Source of the DNA: DASYML01 sp036399835
Lineage (GTDB): Bacteria; Acidobacteriota; Blastocatellia; Pyrinomonadales; Pyrinomonadaceae
Reading direction: 5' to 3'
Length of the DNA stretch: 11,501 nt
Assembly: GCA_036399835.1 (NCBI GenBank)
Contig: DASWMI010000196.1
Location: 1 to 11,501 of the forward strand
Below the pieces are notes generated by a model. The model ran no database searches. It was not told the origin of the DNA and saw only the letters and a list, made by a program, of their open reading frames with translations. The translations under genes were made by a program, and so were the position numbers. Below are positions 1-7,137 of the stretch, in pieces (within the stretch, counting starts at the first letter, position 1; each line of letters starts with the position of its first letter).

Positions 1-528
1 CATCGGCAGGTCAAGCTAGTACTGGACCACCTGGACCAGCTCAGACCTCAGCTTCCGGTGCTCATCGGCGGCGACTGGAATACGACGACCTATAATTCAA
101 AGCGTGCGCTCTATTCCATCGCAGGCTTTTTCAGACGGATGACGATGGGCGTCGAATATTTCGTCAAGACACATTACCTGCATCCCTATCTCTGGTTCGA
201 GCGCAAGCTTTTCAAGGAGCTTGAGAGACGCGGTTATGTCTATCTGGATTTGAACGAGCCTGGCGTCGGTACTCTCCCCTATGACGTGAGCAACCTCGCC
301 GTCAAGCAGAACATGGGCGACTGGATTCCCGGCTGGTGCTTCTGGTTTATACGCTGGGCGCTGAGAGATATTGAAGGGCGTTGCTCTCTCAAGCTAGACT
401 GGTTCACGGGCAAGGGCATCAAGGCCGACTCAGTTCACAGGCCGCGAGTCATCATCAATCTACAGGACGCCGAAGGCCCTCTCTCGGACCACGACGCGAT
501 TGTCCTGGATTTTGTTTTGTCGAAGTGA
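1..528 (+). CDS. Endonuclease/exonuclease/phosphatase-family protein, 3' part only
   Basis: The reading frame is already open at base 1, so the N-terminal part lies outside the window; about 175 C-terminal residues are visible. Two signatures of the Mg-dependent EEP (DNase I-like) fold can be read. A GGDWNT stretch near residue 23 corresponds to the GDFN motif that binds metal and phosphate. An LSDHDAIVLDF stretch near the C terminus corresponds to the SDH motif with the catalytic histidine. Family members hydrolyse phosphodiester or phosphomonoester bonds in nucleic acids, inositol phosphates or sphingomyelin; the substrate cannot be told here. The middle of the fragment is unusually rich in Trp, Tyr and Phe, including a segment around WCFWFIRWAL, so the substrate pocket or an inserted loop may be atypical. 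The gene ends at TGA and is followed by a strong hairpin terminator. Family assignment is fairly safe, specific function unknown. Confidence 0.75.
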   Translation, partial: HRQVKLVLDHLDQLRPQLPVLIGGDWNTTTYNSKRALYSIAGFFRRMTMGVEYFVKTHYLHPYLWFERKLFKELERRGYVYLDLNEPGVGTLPYDVSNLAVKQNMGDWIPGWCFWFIRWALRDIEGRCSLKLDWFTGKGIKADSVHRPRVIINLQDAEGPLSDHDAIVLDFVLSK

Positions 529-569
529 AGCACAGTAGATAAAAGAGCCGCGTAAACAACGGAGCAAAC

Positions 570-622
570 AAAGGAGAGCAGCCGTTGGAAAGCTTCTAGT
601 CTTCCAATGGCTGCTCTCTTTT
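570..622. terminator. Bidirectional intrinsic terminator between convergent genes
   Basis: Bases 574-590 pair with 602-618 in a 17-bp stem that is perfect except for one G-T wobble (584/608). Weaker A-T and G-T pairs extend it to 570/622. The loop is 11 nt (591-601). On the plus strand the stem is followed by TTTT (619-622). On the minus strand it is followed by a T-rich stretch (complement of 563-573). It lies between the end of the EEP gene and the end of the minus-strand LVIVD gene, so one hairpin can end both transcripts. Confidence 0.85.
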
Positions 623-640
623 GATGCTCTCGCCTGTCGC

Positions 641-2659
641 TTACTGGCCCGGCGCGGTGGTCGAGCCTTTCTCTTTCAGCTCGCCGAGTTTGACAATCCA
701 GATGCCGCTGTTCATGTCGTTAAAGTAGACCAGGCCGTTGTGCGGTTGTGCGCCCCAGGTGAAGGGCAGGTTGGGTCTGAAGCCCGCGGGGTCTCCGGCC
801 CAGAGCCGACCGATTTCGCGGCCCTGCCGGTAGAGGTCGCCGCGCAGCTCGCCCGAAACATCAACGATGCGCCCGCCGCCCGTGTAATAACCCATGTACA
901 TGATGTCGTTCTCGACCCACATGTTGTGCGCGCCCGCTTCCGGCACGGGATACTCCGCCACCTTGCGCGGCTTTGTGATGTCCGAGACATCGAGCACATG
1001 TATGATCCCGCGCACAGGGATACGGTTCTTGCTGTGAATGTCGAAGATTGGAGGAAAGACTTCGTCGCCGATAAAGACATAGTTTTTGTAGCGGAAGACT
1101 GAGTGCGTGCCGGCGAGCCAGCCGTTGCCGTAAAGCTCGTGATGGTTAAAGCGAAACTGGCTGACAAGCTGCGGCTTTTCAGGAGTGCCGCCGCGCATCC
1201 CGTTGCCGACATCCAGGATAACCAGCCCGTCGCGCCAGTAGGCCAGATAAGCCAGACCGTCTTTAACCTGCAAATCGTGCAGATAACGACCGCCGACCTC
1301 TTCGCCCTCCTTCGTGCGAAAGACCGTGGCGACCTGGTTGGGCACTTCCCAGCGCGCAACCTCTTTAGGATTCCTGACATCCTGAAAATCTATCACGCGC
1401 AGAGAGCCTGTCGCGTCGTCCGTCAGATAAACATAGTGGCTGTCAATAAAGGCGGAGTGAACGCCGCCCGTCACGGTCGTCGTGTATTCTGAGACGACCT
1501 TCGGGTGGGCCAGGTCCGAGGTATCCAGAAAGACTATGCCGTTCTTCCTATTCGATGCTCCCTCGCGCGTGATGACCCCTATCTTGCCGTCGGCAGTCGT
1601 GCTCACATCGTTGACGTGACGCGCATCAACCGTCACCGTTTCGGTCAATTTCGGACTGGCCGGGTCCGAGATGTCGTAGACGAGCAGCCTGTCCCCGACG
1701 GTCGTCATATAAGCGTAGTTACCAAAAATCCATTCCTCTGCGGCCTGCATATCTTTGACGGGGATACGCCCGACAACCTTGACCTCGCGCTCCACATTGC
1801 GCTGCGTGACGACGACGGAGGCGACCGCTTCGAGCTTGCCGCTGGCAGCCGTCACGATGTACGTGCCCGGAAGCTCCGCGACGAAACCGCCGTCAGGGTC
1901 AATCCTCGCGCCTTCACCGCCGACCGACCAGCGAACGGAAAAGTTGTTCGCAGCAGCGCCCCCCGCGTTAGCCTTCAAGCGGACGACATCGCCCGTCCGC
2001 GCCGTCGCTGTACGCGGCTCGATGGAGAGCGAGGTGATATTGCTGTTGACGACGTTAACCGTGACAGTGCCGACCGCGCTGCCGGAAGCGGCGCGTAAGG
2101 TGGCGCGGCCCGGCGCGATGCCCGTCACGACTCCCGCCGCGTCAACGGTGGCGACAGACGGATTATCGCTGGTCCAGTTAATGACCGCATCGCCGCGCGG
2201 ATTGCCTTCGGAGGTACGCGCCGTCGCGATTAGCCCCGTCGTTCCGCCGACGACGAGAGGCATGCTGAGTGGCTCTATCTCAATCCGCGTGACGGGCGTG
2301 CGCTTGACGACGAACCTGGCGAATCCGGGTTTGCCGCCGACGAGAGCGCCGACGAGCACTTCGCCCGGAGCGAAAAAGGAGACCGTCCCATCATCGTCTG
2401 CGCGCGCCAGGTCAAAGGGCGCGGCAAACCAGGCGGTCGGCTTCTCATTCAGAGGATTGCCCGCCGCATCCTTCGCCGTCGCGGTGAATTTCAGCTTCTG
2501 CCCGACAGAGACATCGGGCGCAGCCGGTGTCACCTCGACAGTGGCGACCGCTGTCGCGTTGGCGGTCTGCGGTTGCTGGGCCAATGCGCTGCCACCAAGA
2601 CTGGCAACTAAAGCGATGCTCGTCAAAACGGGCAAAAACAGTTTGCGGAATCCATGCAT
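641..2659 (-). CDS. Secreted Ig-like / LVIVD-repeat beta-propeller protein
   Basis: Exported protein of 672 residues. Residues 1-27 are a classical signal peptide: a basic start (HGFRK), a hydrophobic core and an ALA-QQ cleavage site. Three tandem bacterial Ig-like domains follow at about 36-118, 124-204 and 208-287; the second has the typical WTSDNPSVATVDAAGVVTGI core of Big_2 domains. Residues 293-658 form a propeller of LVIVD-type repeats: LLVYDISDPASPKL (325), IVFLDTSDLAHPKVV (375), LRVIDFQDVRNPKEV (420), LVILDVGNG (479), IHVLDVSDITKPRKV (553), GGRIVDVSG (595) and GIWIVKL (652). I see no cysteine anywhere in the protein. The start ATG has GGAGGT five bases upstream (2665-2670). Known LVIVD proteins are surface or periplasmic and mostly uncharacterised; Ig-like modules probably act as a stalk or adhesion region. 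It lies 233 bp downstream of the histidine kinase on the same strand with no clear terminator between, so read-through is possible. No catalytic site recognised. Confidence 0.85.
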   Translation of the reverse strand: MHGFRKLFLPVLTSIALVASLGGSALAQQPQTANATAVATVEVTPAAPDVSVGQKLKFTATAKDAAGNPLNEKPTAWFAAPFDLARADDDGTVSFFAPGEVLVGALVGGKPGFARFVVKRTPVTRIEIEPLSMPLVVGGTTGLIATARTSEGNPRGDAVINWTSDNPSVATVDAAGVVTGIAPGRATLRAASGSAVGTVTVNVVNSNITSLSIEPRTATARTGDVVRLKANAGGAAANNFSVRWSVGGEGARIDPDGGFVAELPGTYIVTAASGKLEAVASVVVTQRNVEREVKVVGRIPVKDMQAAEEWIFGNYAYMTTVGDRLLVYDISDPASPKLTETVTVDARHVNDVSTTADGKIGVITREGASNRKNGIVFLDTSDLAHPKVVSEYTTTVTGGVHSAFIDSHYVYLTDDATGSLRVIDFQDVRNPKEVARWEVPNQVATVFRTKEGEEVGGRYLHDLQVKDGLAYLAYWRDGLVILDVGNGMRGGTPEKPQLVSQFRFNHHELYGNGWLAGTHSVFRYKNYVFIGDEVFPPIFDIHSKNRIPVRGIIHVLDVSDITKPRKVAEYPVPEAGAHNMWVENDIMYMGYYTGGGRIVDVSGELRGDLYRQGREIGRLWAGDPAGFRPNLPFTWGAQPHNGLVYFNDMNSGIWIVKLGELKEKGSTTAPGQ

Positions 2660-2892
2660 GTCATACCTCCGAAGGGTCAGTCAGGTTGAAAGCTCGCGCG
2701 CTGAAAATCTCTTTAGCAACTTCGTGATGATAAAGCAAGAGGAGCGTGCAGCCATCTTAACGCAAGCGAGCTAAAGGTAAAACTCGGGAAACGAGCAGCG
2801 CTTGAACGAGACAGCGACGAACTGGCGGGAAAAGATTGGACCAATGAAAGCAATGATTCAATCTCTTCAGCTCATCCTTCATCGCTCCAACT

Positions 2893-5616
2893 TCATCGTT
2901 TCTCATCCTGGACCAGATTGAGGATTGCTTTGAGGAGGCCGGTCGGGTCAACAGGCTTGGCTAGATGAACCTGAAAGCCTGCGGCCAGAGCCTGCCTGTG
3001 TGCTTCCTCTCCGGCGTAGGCCGTGAGGGCGACGGCTGGAATCAGGCCGCCCTCTCCGTTTGCCAGCGCGCGCACTCTGCGCATCAGCGCATAGCCATCT
3101 TCACCCGGCATACCTATATCGCTGATAAGCAGGTGCGGCTTCACCTCTTCAATCGCATGGACGGCCTCTTCGGCGTTGGCCGCAGCCGTGACCTGGCCTC
3201 CGTGCTCTTCGAGCAGGGTCCTAAGCAGGTCGCGCATGTCCTCTTCATCATCCACGATGAGCAGCTTCAAACCGCTGAGCATGGTCGAGGCGGACGACGA
3301 CGCGCCGCCTTGATAAGCCTCCACTTCTGTTGCCCCGGAAGCTTCCGCCTGAAGCTGTAGACGCGGAAGCCGCACCGTGAAGGTCGAGCCGCGACCCTCG
3401 CCCTCGCTTTCGGCCTCGACCTCTCCGCCGTGTATCTCGACCAGATGGCGGACGAGCGCGAGACCCACACCGAGGCCGCCGTGAGCCCGCGTCGTAGAGC
3501 TGTCGGCCTGTCTGAATCGGTCAAAGACGAAGGGCAGAAAATCCTGGCCGATGCCCTGCCCCGTATCGCTGACCTTGATCTCTATCTGAGAGGGCGTCTG
3601 GTCCAGTTGCACAATGATGCGGCCTCCCTGCGGAGTAAACTTGACGGCGTTAATCAGTAGATTCCAGACGACCTGCTGCAAGCGTGAAGCGTCGCCCGAA
3701 ACAGGGCCGATGTGTGGATCTAGCAAGACCTCAAGCTCAAGGCCCTTGGCTTCGGCGGCGGGACGCACAGCATCAATCGCCGCCCCGATGACAGGCACGA
3801 GGTCAACCGGCTCGGTCTCAAGACGGATTTTCCCTGTGATGATGCGCGAGACATCCAGCAGGTCTTCAACGAGCTGCGCCTGGGCCGTCGCATTGCGCTC
3901 GATGATTTCCAGAGCATGCGCGGCGGTCTTCTCATCCAGCCTATGTGTGCGCAACATTCTGGTCCAGCCGAGCATGGCCGTGAGCGGCGTGCGCAATTCG
4001 TGCGAGAGCATGGCGAGGAATTCGTCCTTGGCGCGATTATTCTCTTCCGCCTTGAGGCGAGCTTCCTGCTCGCGCGCCAGGAGCCGTGCGCGTTCCTCCT
4101 CAATCTGCTTGCGCTCCGTGATGTCCATCGTGACGCCGCGCATCCCTACGGGTCTGCCCTCTTCATCACAGATCGTCACGGACTGTGCTTCGACCCAGAT
4201 CACGCGCCCGTCCTTCGTCAGCCAGCGAAATTCGCTCATCCCGCTTCTGCATTCGACGAAGATGGCTGTCGCCTCGCGCCCCGCGCGCTCCTGATCTTCA
4301 GGATGCACGATGGTGAGCCAGAAATTGGGATTCGCAAGCCACTCTTGGACCGTATAGCCAAGCATCGTCTCGACGTAATCGCTGACGAAGTTGATGCTCT
4401 GCGTGGCCTCGTCGGGCTGTCCCCAGGCTTCCCAGACGACGCCGGGCACGCTGGCGACGATGTTGCCCAGACGCTGCCGCTCCTGCTCGACCTGTGCCGC
4501 GAGCAACTCCTTCTCTTTTTCCGCACGCTTGCGCTCGGTGATGTCCGCCGAGACACCGACGATGCCGATTAATGTTCCATGCTCGTCATAAACGGGCGTG
4601 TCCGTGACCATCGCGGGGAAGGTTTTGCCGTCGCGGGCGCGGACGATAATCTCGCCGGACCAGCTTTCGCCGCGCTGAAGGGAAGACATAATCTCGGCTG
4701 CGTACTCCTCTGAGCCGACGGCGGGCGTGAGGTCCAGAATACTGTGGCCCAGAGCCTCTTCCCTGGTCCAGCCATAAAGCTTTTCGGCGAAGTGATTCCA
4801 ACTGGAAACGTTGCCGTCGAGGTCCGTCGCGATGACTGCCTGCTCGACCGTATCGAGCAGATGAGCCTGAAACTGTATGGCTTCCTCCGCGCGCTTCTGC
4901 TCCGTGATGTCCTCGTGCATCAGTATCACCTGACGGATATTCCCCTCATCATCCTTGAGCGGGTAGATAAAGGCACGCACCCAGCGTCTTGGGTCTTCAT
5001 TAACGGTCAAATCCGGGATGGTCTCTTCAGGGTCATAGAGAATCGGAGGAATGGCAGAGGGCTGGCCGTCAAAGGCTTTACGGATATAAGGCATCACGCC
5101 TTTGGCTATCAACTGCGGGTCCTCGAGTATGTTGTAGCCGGCAATCTGGTCCAGCGTGACGCCCCATAACTGCTCCCAGGCCCTGTTGGTCTGAATCGTC
5201 CGGCCATCGGGAGAAAAGACCTGTATGCTGAACGGAGACTGCTCGATCATCGTGCGATAACGCGCTTCAGAGCTGCGCAGCACTTCCTGCGAGCGGCTGT
5301 GCGCCGCCGTCAGAAAACTGATGAAAAGCGAGACTACGCTGAAGATGGCGAGTTGTAGGAGCTGGACCAATCCTATCTTTAGTGAAAATGCTGGAGGCAG
5401 AAAGAAGTAAGAAGAGACCAGGCAGGAGAGCACGATTGAGAGGATGGCAGGACGCAGCCCTCCATACCAGGCGCTCAACAGAACAGCCGCGAAGAAGAAC
5501 GCGAAAGGCATGTGGGCGATCAAGGGCTTGACCGCCAGCGAGAGCAGCAGCGCCGCCGCGACGGCCAGCACGGCAATCCCGTAGCGCGTGAGAAGTGAAC
5601 GCTCTAGGCGCGCCAT
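2893..5616 (-). CDS. Membrane hybrid histidine kinase (DUF4118-PASx3-HisKA-HATPase-REC)
   Basis: Two-component sensor of 907 residues. The N terminus has about four hydrophobic segments (roughly 13-30, 37-52, 57-75, 82-104), resembling the KdpD-type DUF4118 membrane region and leaving almost nothing outside the membrane. Three PAS/PAC modules follow (about 114-240, 247-362, 381-502), each ending in a near-identical DITE(Q/R)K linker, which suggests internal duplication. The HisKA domain carries the phosphoacceptor H539 in MLSHELRTPL. The ATPase domain shows the N-box (N652 in NLLINAVKFT), G1 (DTGQGIG, 684-690), F-box (FDRFRQ) and G2 (GGLGVGLAL). A C-terminal receiver (784-900) has D789/D790, phosphoacceptor D833, T865 and K887, all intact. 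No HPt domain or DNA-binding partner is present in the window, so the downstream acceptor is unknown. GGAGGA lies six bases before the ATG (5623-5628). Signal unknown; PAS domains could bind a ligand or cofactor, but no haem- or flavin-binding motif is obvious. Confidence 0.93.
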   Translation of the reverse strand: MARLERSLLTRYGIAVLAVAAALLLSLAVKPLIAHMPFAFFFAAVLLSAWYGGLRPAILSIVLSCLVSSYFFLPPAFSLKIGLVQLLQLAIFSVVSLFISFLTAAHSRSQEVLRSSEARYRTMIEQSPFSIQVFSPDGRTIQTNRAWEQLWGVTLDQIAGYNILEDPQLIAKGVMPYIRKAFDGQPSAIPPILYDPEETIPDLTVNEDPRRWVRAFIYPLKDDEGNIRQVILMHEDITEQKRAEEAIQFQAHLLDTVEQAVIATDLDGNVSSWNHFAEKLYGWTREEALGHSILDLTPAVGSEEYAAEIMSSLQRGESWSGEIIVRARDGKTFPAMVTDTPVYDEHGTLIGIVGVSADITERKRAEKEKELLAAQVEQERQRLGNIVASVPGVVWEAWGQPDEATQSINFVSDYVETMLGYTVQEWLANPNFWLTIVHPEDQERAGREATAIFVECRSGMSEFRWLTKDGRVIWVEAQSVTICDEEGRPVGMRGVTMDITERKQIEEERARLLAREQEARLKAEENNRAKDEFLAMLSHELRTPLTAMLGWTRMLRTHRLDEKTAAHALEIIERNATAQAQLVEDLLDVSRIITGKIRLETEPVDLVPVIGAAIDAVRPAAEAKGLELEVLLDPHIGPVSGDASRLQQVVWNLLINAVKFTPQGGRIIVQLDQTPSQIEIKVSDTGQGIGQDFLPFVFDRFRQADSSTTRAHGGLGVGLALVRHLVEIHGGEVEAESEGEGRGSTFTVRLPRLQLQAEASGATEVEAYQGGASSSASTMLSGLKLLIVDDEEDMRDLLRTLLEEHGGQVTAAANAEEAVHAIEEVKPHLLISDIGMPGEDGYALMRRVRALANGEGGLIPAVALTAYAGEEAHRQALAAGFQVHLAKPVDPTGLLKAILNLVQDEKR

Positions 5617-5658
5617 CTTTTATCCTCCGGACCCTGGCAGGAGCAGGCAGTGTGGTGA

Positions 5659-5687
5659 ATTTTAGGGAAACGCACGGCGGGCATGAA
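5659..5687 (-). promoter_or_regulatory. Candidate sigma70-type promoter of the hybrid kinase gene
   Basis: Read on the minus strand, TTCATG (5687-5682) is followed after 17 bases by TAAAAT (5664-5659), a five-of-six match to the -10 consensus. The -35 box is weak. Transcription would begin near 5652, about 35 bases before the ATG, leaving room for the GGAGGA ribosome site. Assigned by eye only. Confidence 0.4.
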
Positions 5688-5772
5688 GGCAACCGTACAG
5701 ATAACTTTCGCGAAGATCATTCAAACCCTTCACTCGTTCGCTTGAGCAGATGCACACCGGATGCCTGCCCGT

Positions 5773-5806
5773 CGTATCACTTGATGATGACGCGTCAAGC
5801 GATACG
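5773..5806. repeat. Imperfect 12-bp inverted repeat with nested palindrome
   Basis: CGTATCACTTGA (5773-5784) is repeated in inverted orientation at 5795-5806 with a single mismatch (5779/5800), around a 10-base spacer. A perfect 10-bp palindrome, TGACGCGTCA (5788-5797), overlaps the spacer and right arm. There is no T-run on either side, so it does not look like a terminator. It lies 157 bp upstream of the kinase start and 241 bp upstream of the ferredoxin/MBL start, so a regulator-binding site is plausible but unproven. Confidence 0.55.
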
Positions 5807-5972
5807 GATGCCGGAGGAATGTTTCTGCCAATCTTTCAAGCGCGAAGAATTGTCCGCCAGCTTGAGCCATTAGAGAATAGACCGATTATATTCGCAAGAG
5901 GGCCGCGAAGACCAGAGGCAGACCAAAAACCGTTAAGTACAGAAACGCCTTCAGACTTCTTCGCTCTTCGGA

Positions 5973-5992
5973 CGCGCGCGCTCTCTCTCTCT
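5973..5992. repeat. (CG)4(CT)6 simple-sequence tract
   Basis: Four CG units run directly into six CT units, giving a 20-bp dinucleotide tract with a pure pyrimidine stretch on the plus strand (5981-5992). It lies 54 bp before the ferredoxin/MBL start codon and immediately upstream of its candidate promoter, where a length change could alter spacing. It may also be chance low complexity. Confidence 0.6.
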
Positions 5993-5994
5993 GC

Positions 5995-6023
5995 TTGAAT
6001 TCATGAGTGGCATGGCTCATCAT
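5995..6023 (+). promoter_or_regulatory. Weak candidate promoter of the ferredoxin/MBL gene
   Basis: TTGAAT (5995-6000) and CATCAT (6018-6023) are 17 bases apart, each matching four of six consensus positions. The start would fall near 6030, giving a leader of about 17 bases that contains the AGAGG ribosome site. The match is poor and no better alternative was found nearby. Confidence 0.25.
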
Positions 6024-6046
6024 ACTTTTTAAGAGGTACGCTGCAC

Positions 6047-6925
6047 ATGGCCCACCCTGCAAGACGACTAATGGAGAATGTTCCGGGCGATTTCTTCGTT
6101 GACGAGAGCTGTATTGACTGCGACGCCTGCCGCCAGCTTGCGCCGATGGTCTTCCGCGACCACGGCGACCAATCCAGCGTCTATCATCAGCCGCAGACGC
6201 AGGAGGAAACGCGTCTCGCCTTAATCTCTTTGGTAGCTTGTCCGACAGGCTCTATCGGCACGCTTCGCAAACACGATGCGCGCACAGGCATTGATGCTTT
6301 TCCGCTGCTCATCACTGACAACATCTACTTCTGCGGCTTTACTTCCGAAGACAGCTTCGGCGCTTGGAGCTATCTCATCCTGCGACCCGAATCTGAGGGC
6401 GGTAACGTGTTGGTTGACTCGCCACGCTTTGCCGGACCGCTCGTCAAGAAAATCAGGGAGCTTGGCGGCCTGCGCACGATGTTCCTGACGCACCGCGACG
6501 ACATAGCGGACCACGCGCGCTTCGCACAAAAGTTTGGCTGCCGCCGCATCATGCACGCCTCGGACGGCGCGGCACGCTTAGGGATAGAAGAGGTCGTCGA
6601 AGGCGAAGAGGCATTCGCGCTGGACCAAGACTTGACGGTTATCCCCGTCCCGGGACACACGCGCGGCCACATGATCCTACTCTACAAAAACAGATTTCTC
6701 TTCACGGGCGATCACCTGGCCTGGTCGCCCGCGAGGGAGACCCTGACGGCCTTTCGCTCGGCCTGCTGGTATTCCTGGACCGAACAGACGCGCTCTATGC
6801 AGAAGCTGCTCGACTACAGCTTTGAATGGGTGCTCCCCGGCCACGGGCGCATACATCAAGAGACGCCGCAAGCGATGCGCGCGCACCTCAAGGGCTGCAT
6901 CGAATGGATGAAGGAAGCGCGTTGA
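6047..6925 (+). CDS. Ferredoxin / metallo-beta-lactamase-fold fusion hydrolase
   Basis: Cytosolic protein of 292 residues with no signal peptide. The N terminus (about 13-73) is a single-cluster ferredoxin: C22-x2-C25-x2-C28 and a distant C65-Pro, the four ligands of one [4Fe-4S] cluster. Residues about 85-285 form a metallo-beta-lactamase fold. The usual HxHxDH metal motif appears as THRDDIADH (H149, D151/D152, D155, H156), so the second histidine is replaced. The later ligands are present: H204 in GHTRGH, D222 in TGDH and H266 in LPGHGR. Such ferredoxin-MBL fusions are known by sequence in other bacteria and phototrophs, but I know of no firmly established substrate; a redox-linked hydrolase or oxidoreductase is likely. 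AGAGG lies ten bases before the ATG (6032-6036). M9 is an alternative start. It leads a same-strand run of redox genes, with a 212-bp gap before the peroxiredoxin. Confidence 0.85.
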   Translation: MAHPARRLMENVPGDFFVDESCIDCDACRQLAPMVFRDHGDQSSVYHQPQTQEETRLALISLVACPTGSIGTLRKHDARTGIDAFPLLITDNIYFCGFTSEDSFGAWSYLILRPESEGGNVLVDSPRFAGPLVKKIRELGGLRTMFLTHRDDIADHARFAQKFGCRRIMHASDGAARLGIEEVVEGEEAFALDQDLTVIPVPGHTRGHMILLYKNRFLFTGDHLAWSPARETLTAFRSACWYSWTEQTRSMQKLLDYSFEWVLPGHGRIHQETPQAMRAHLKGCIEWMKEAR

Positions 6926-7012
6926 GATTTTTGTCCGTCAATGAAGGCGGGCGGCTTTAAGCTCGGATTATCAATGCCGCCAGACAGTTTCGCTGGCCGT
7001 TTATGACGCGGC

Positions 7013-7042
7013 TTGACAACCATTTAATTTAGAAATTACTCT
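7013..7042 (+). promoter_or_regulatory. Candidate promoter of the peroxiredoxin / Trx-kinase unit
   Basis: A perfect -35 hexamer, TTGACA (7013-7018), is followed after 18 bases by TACTCT (7037-7042), which keeps the key T1, A2 and T6 of the -10 box. The region between is AT-rich (TTTAATTTAGAAATT), unlike its surroundings. Transcription would start near 7049, leaving a leader of nearly 90 bases before the peroxiredoxin ATG. Confidence 0.45.
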
Positions 7043-7137
7043 GAACCGCCTCAAGCGTATCAGCGCACCGCTCTGCGCAAGCCAGTTGTGCGGACGGTTG
7101 AATCACAGCCCAAACAGATTCTTCAGAAAAGAGCAGC

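Larger units (their letters stand above)
5617..6046. other. 430-bp divergent intergenic region
   Basis: This stretch separates the minus-strand histidine kinase from the plus-strand ferredoxin/MBL gene. It contains the kinase leader and candidate promoter, an imperfect dyad at 5773-5806, a (CG)4(CT)6 tract at 5973-5992 and a weak candidate promoter for the plus-strand gene. A plus-strand open frame (5750-5998) exists. Its product is low-complexity and unlike any family I know, and its internal ATG at 5819 sits only one base after GGAGG, too close for a normal start. I therefore treat the region as regulatory and non-coding. Confidence 0.6.

Noticed and set aside
1755..2774. Long plus-strand open frame of about 340 codons opposite the LVIVD gene
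   Set aside because: It is antisense to a gene with a signal peptide, ribosome site and clear domains. Its composition (rich in Thr, Ser, Pro and Ala) is that of an antisense shadow in GC-rich coding DNA.
2765..2800. Small CTCG/CGAG hairpin followed by TTTT on the minus strand between the hybrid kinase and the LVIVD gene
   Set aside because: The stem is only four base pairs, too weak for an intrinsic terminator, so I did not call one there.
5750..5998. Plus-strand open frame of 82 codons in the divergent intergenic region, with an internal ATG at 5819 after GGAGG
   Set aside because: The Shine-Dalgarno-like GGAGG is only one base from the ATG, the product is low-complexity with no recognisable family, and the frame runs through the dyad and the CG/CT tract. 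More likely chance.
6926..7012. Possible terminator after the ferredoxin-MBL gene (GCCAG/CTGGC stem and GGCGG/CCGCC pairing)
   Set aside because: Five-base stems with large loops and no proper T-run; not convincing.
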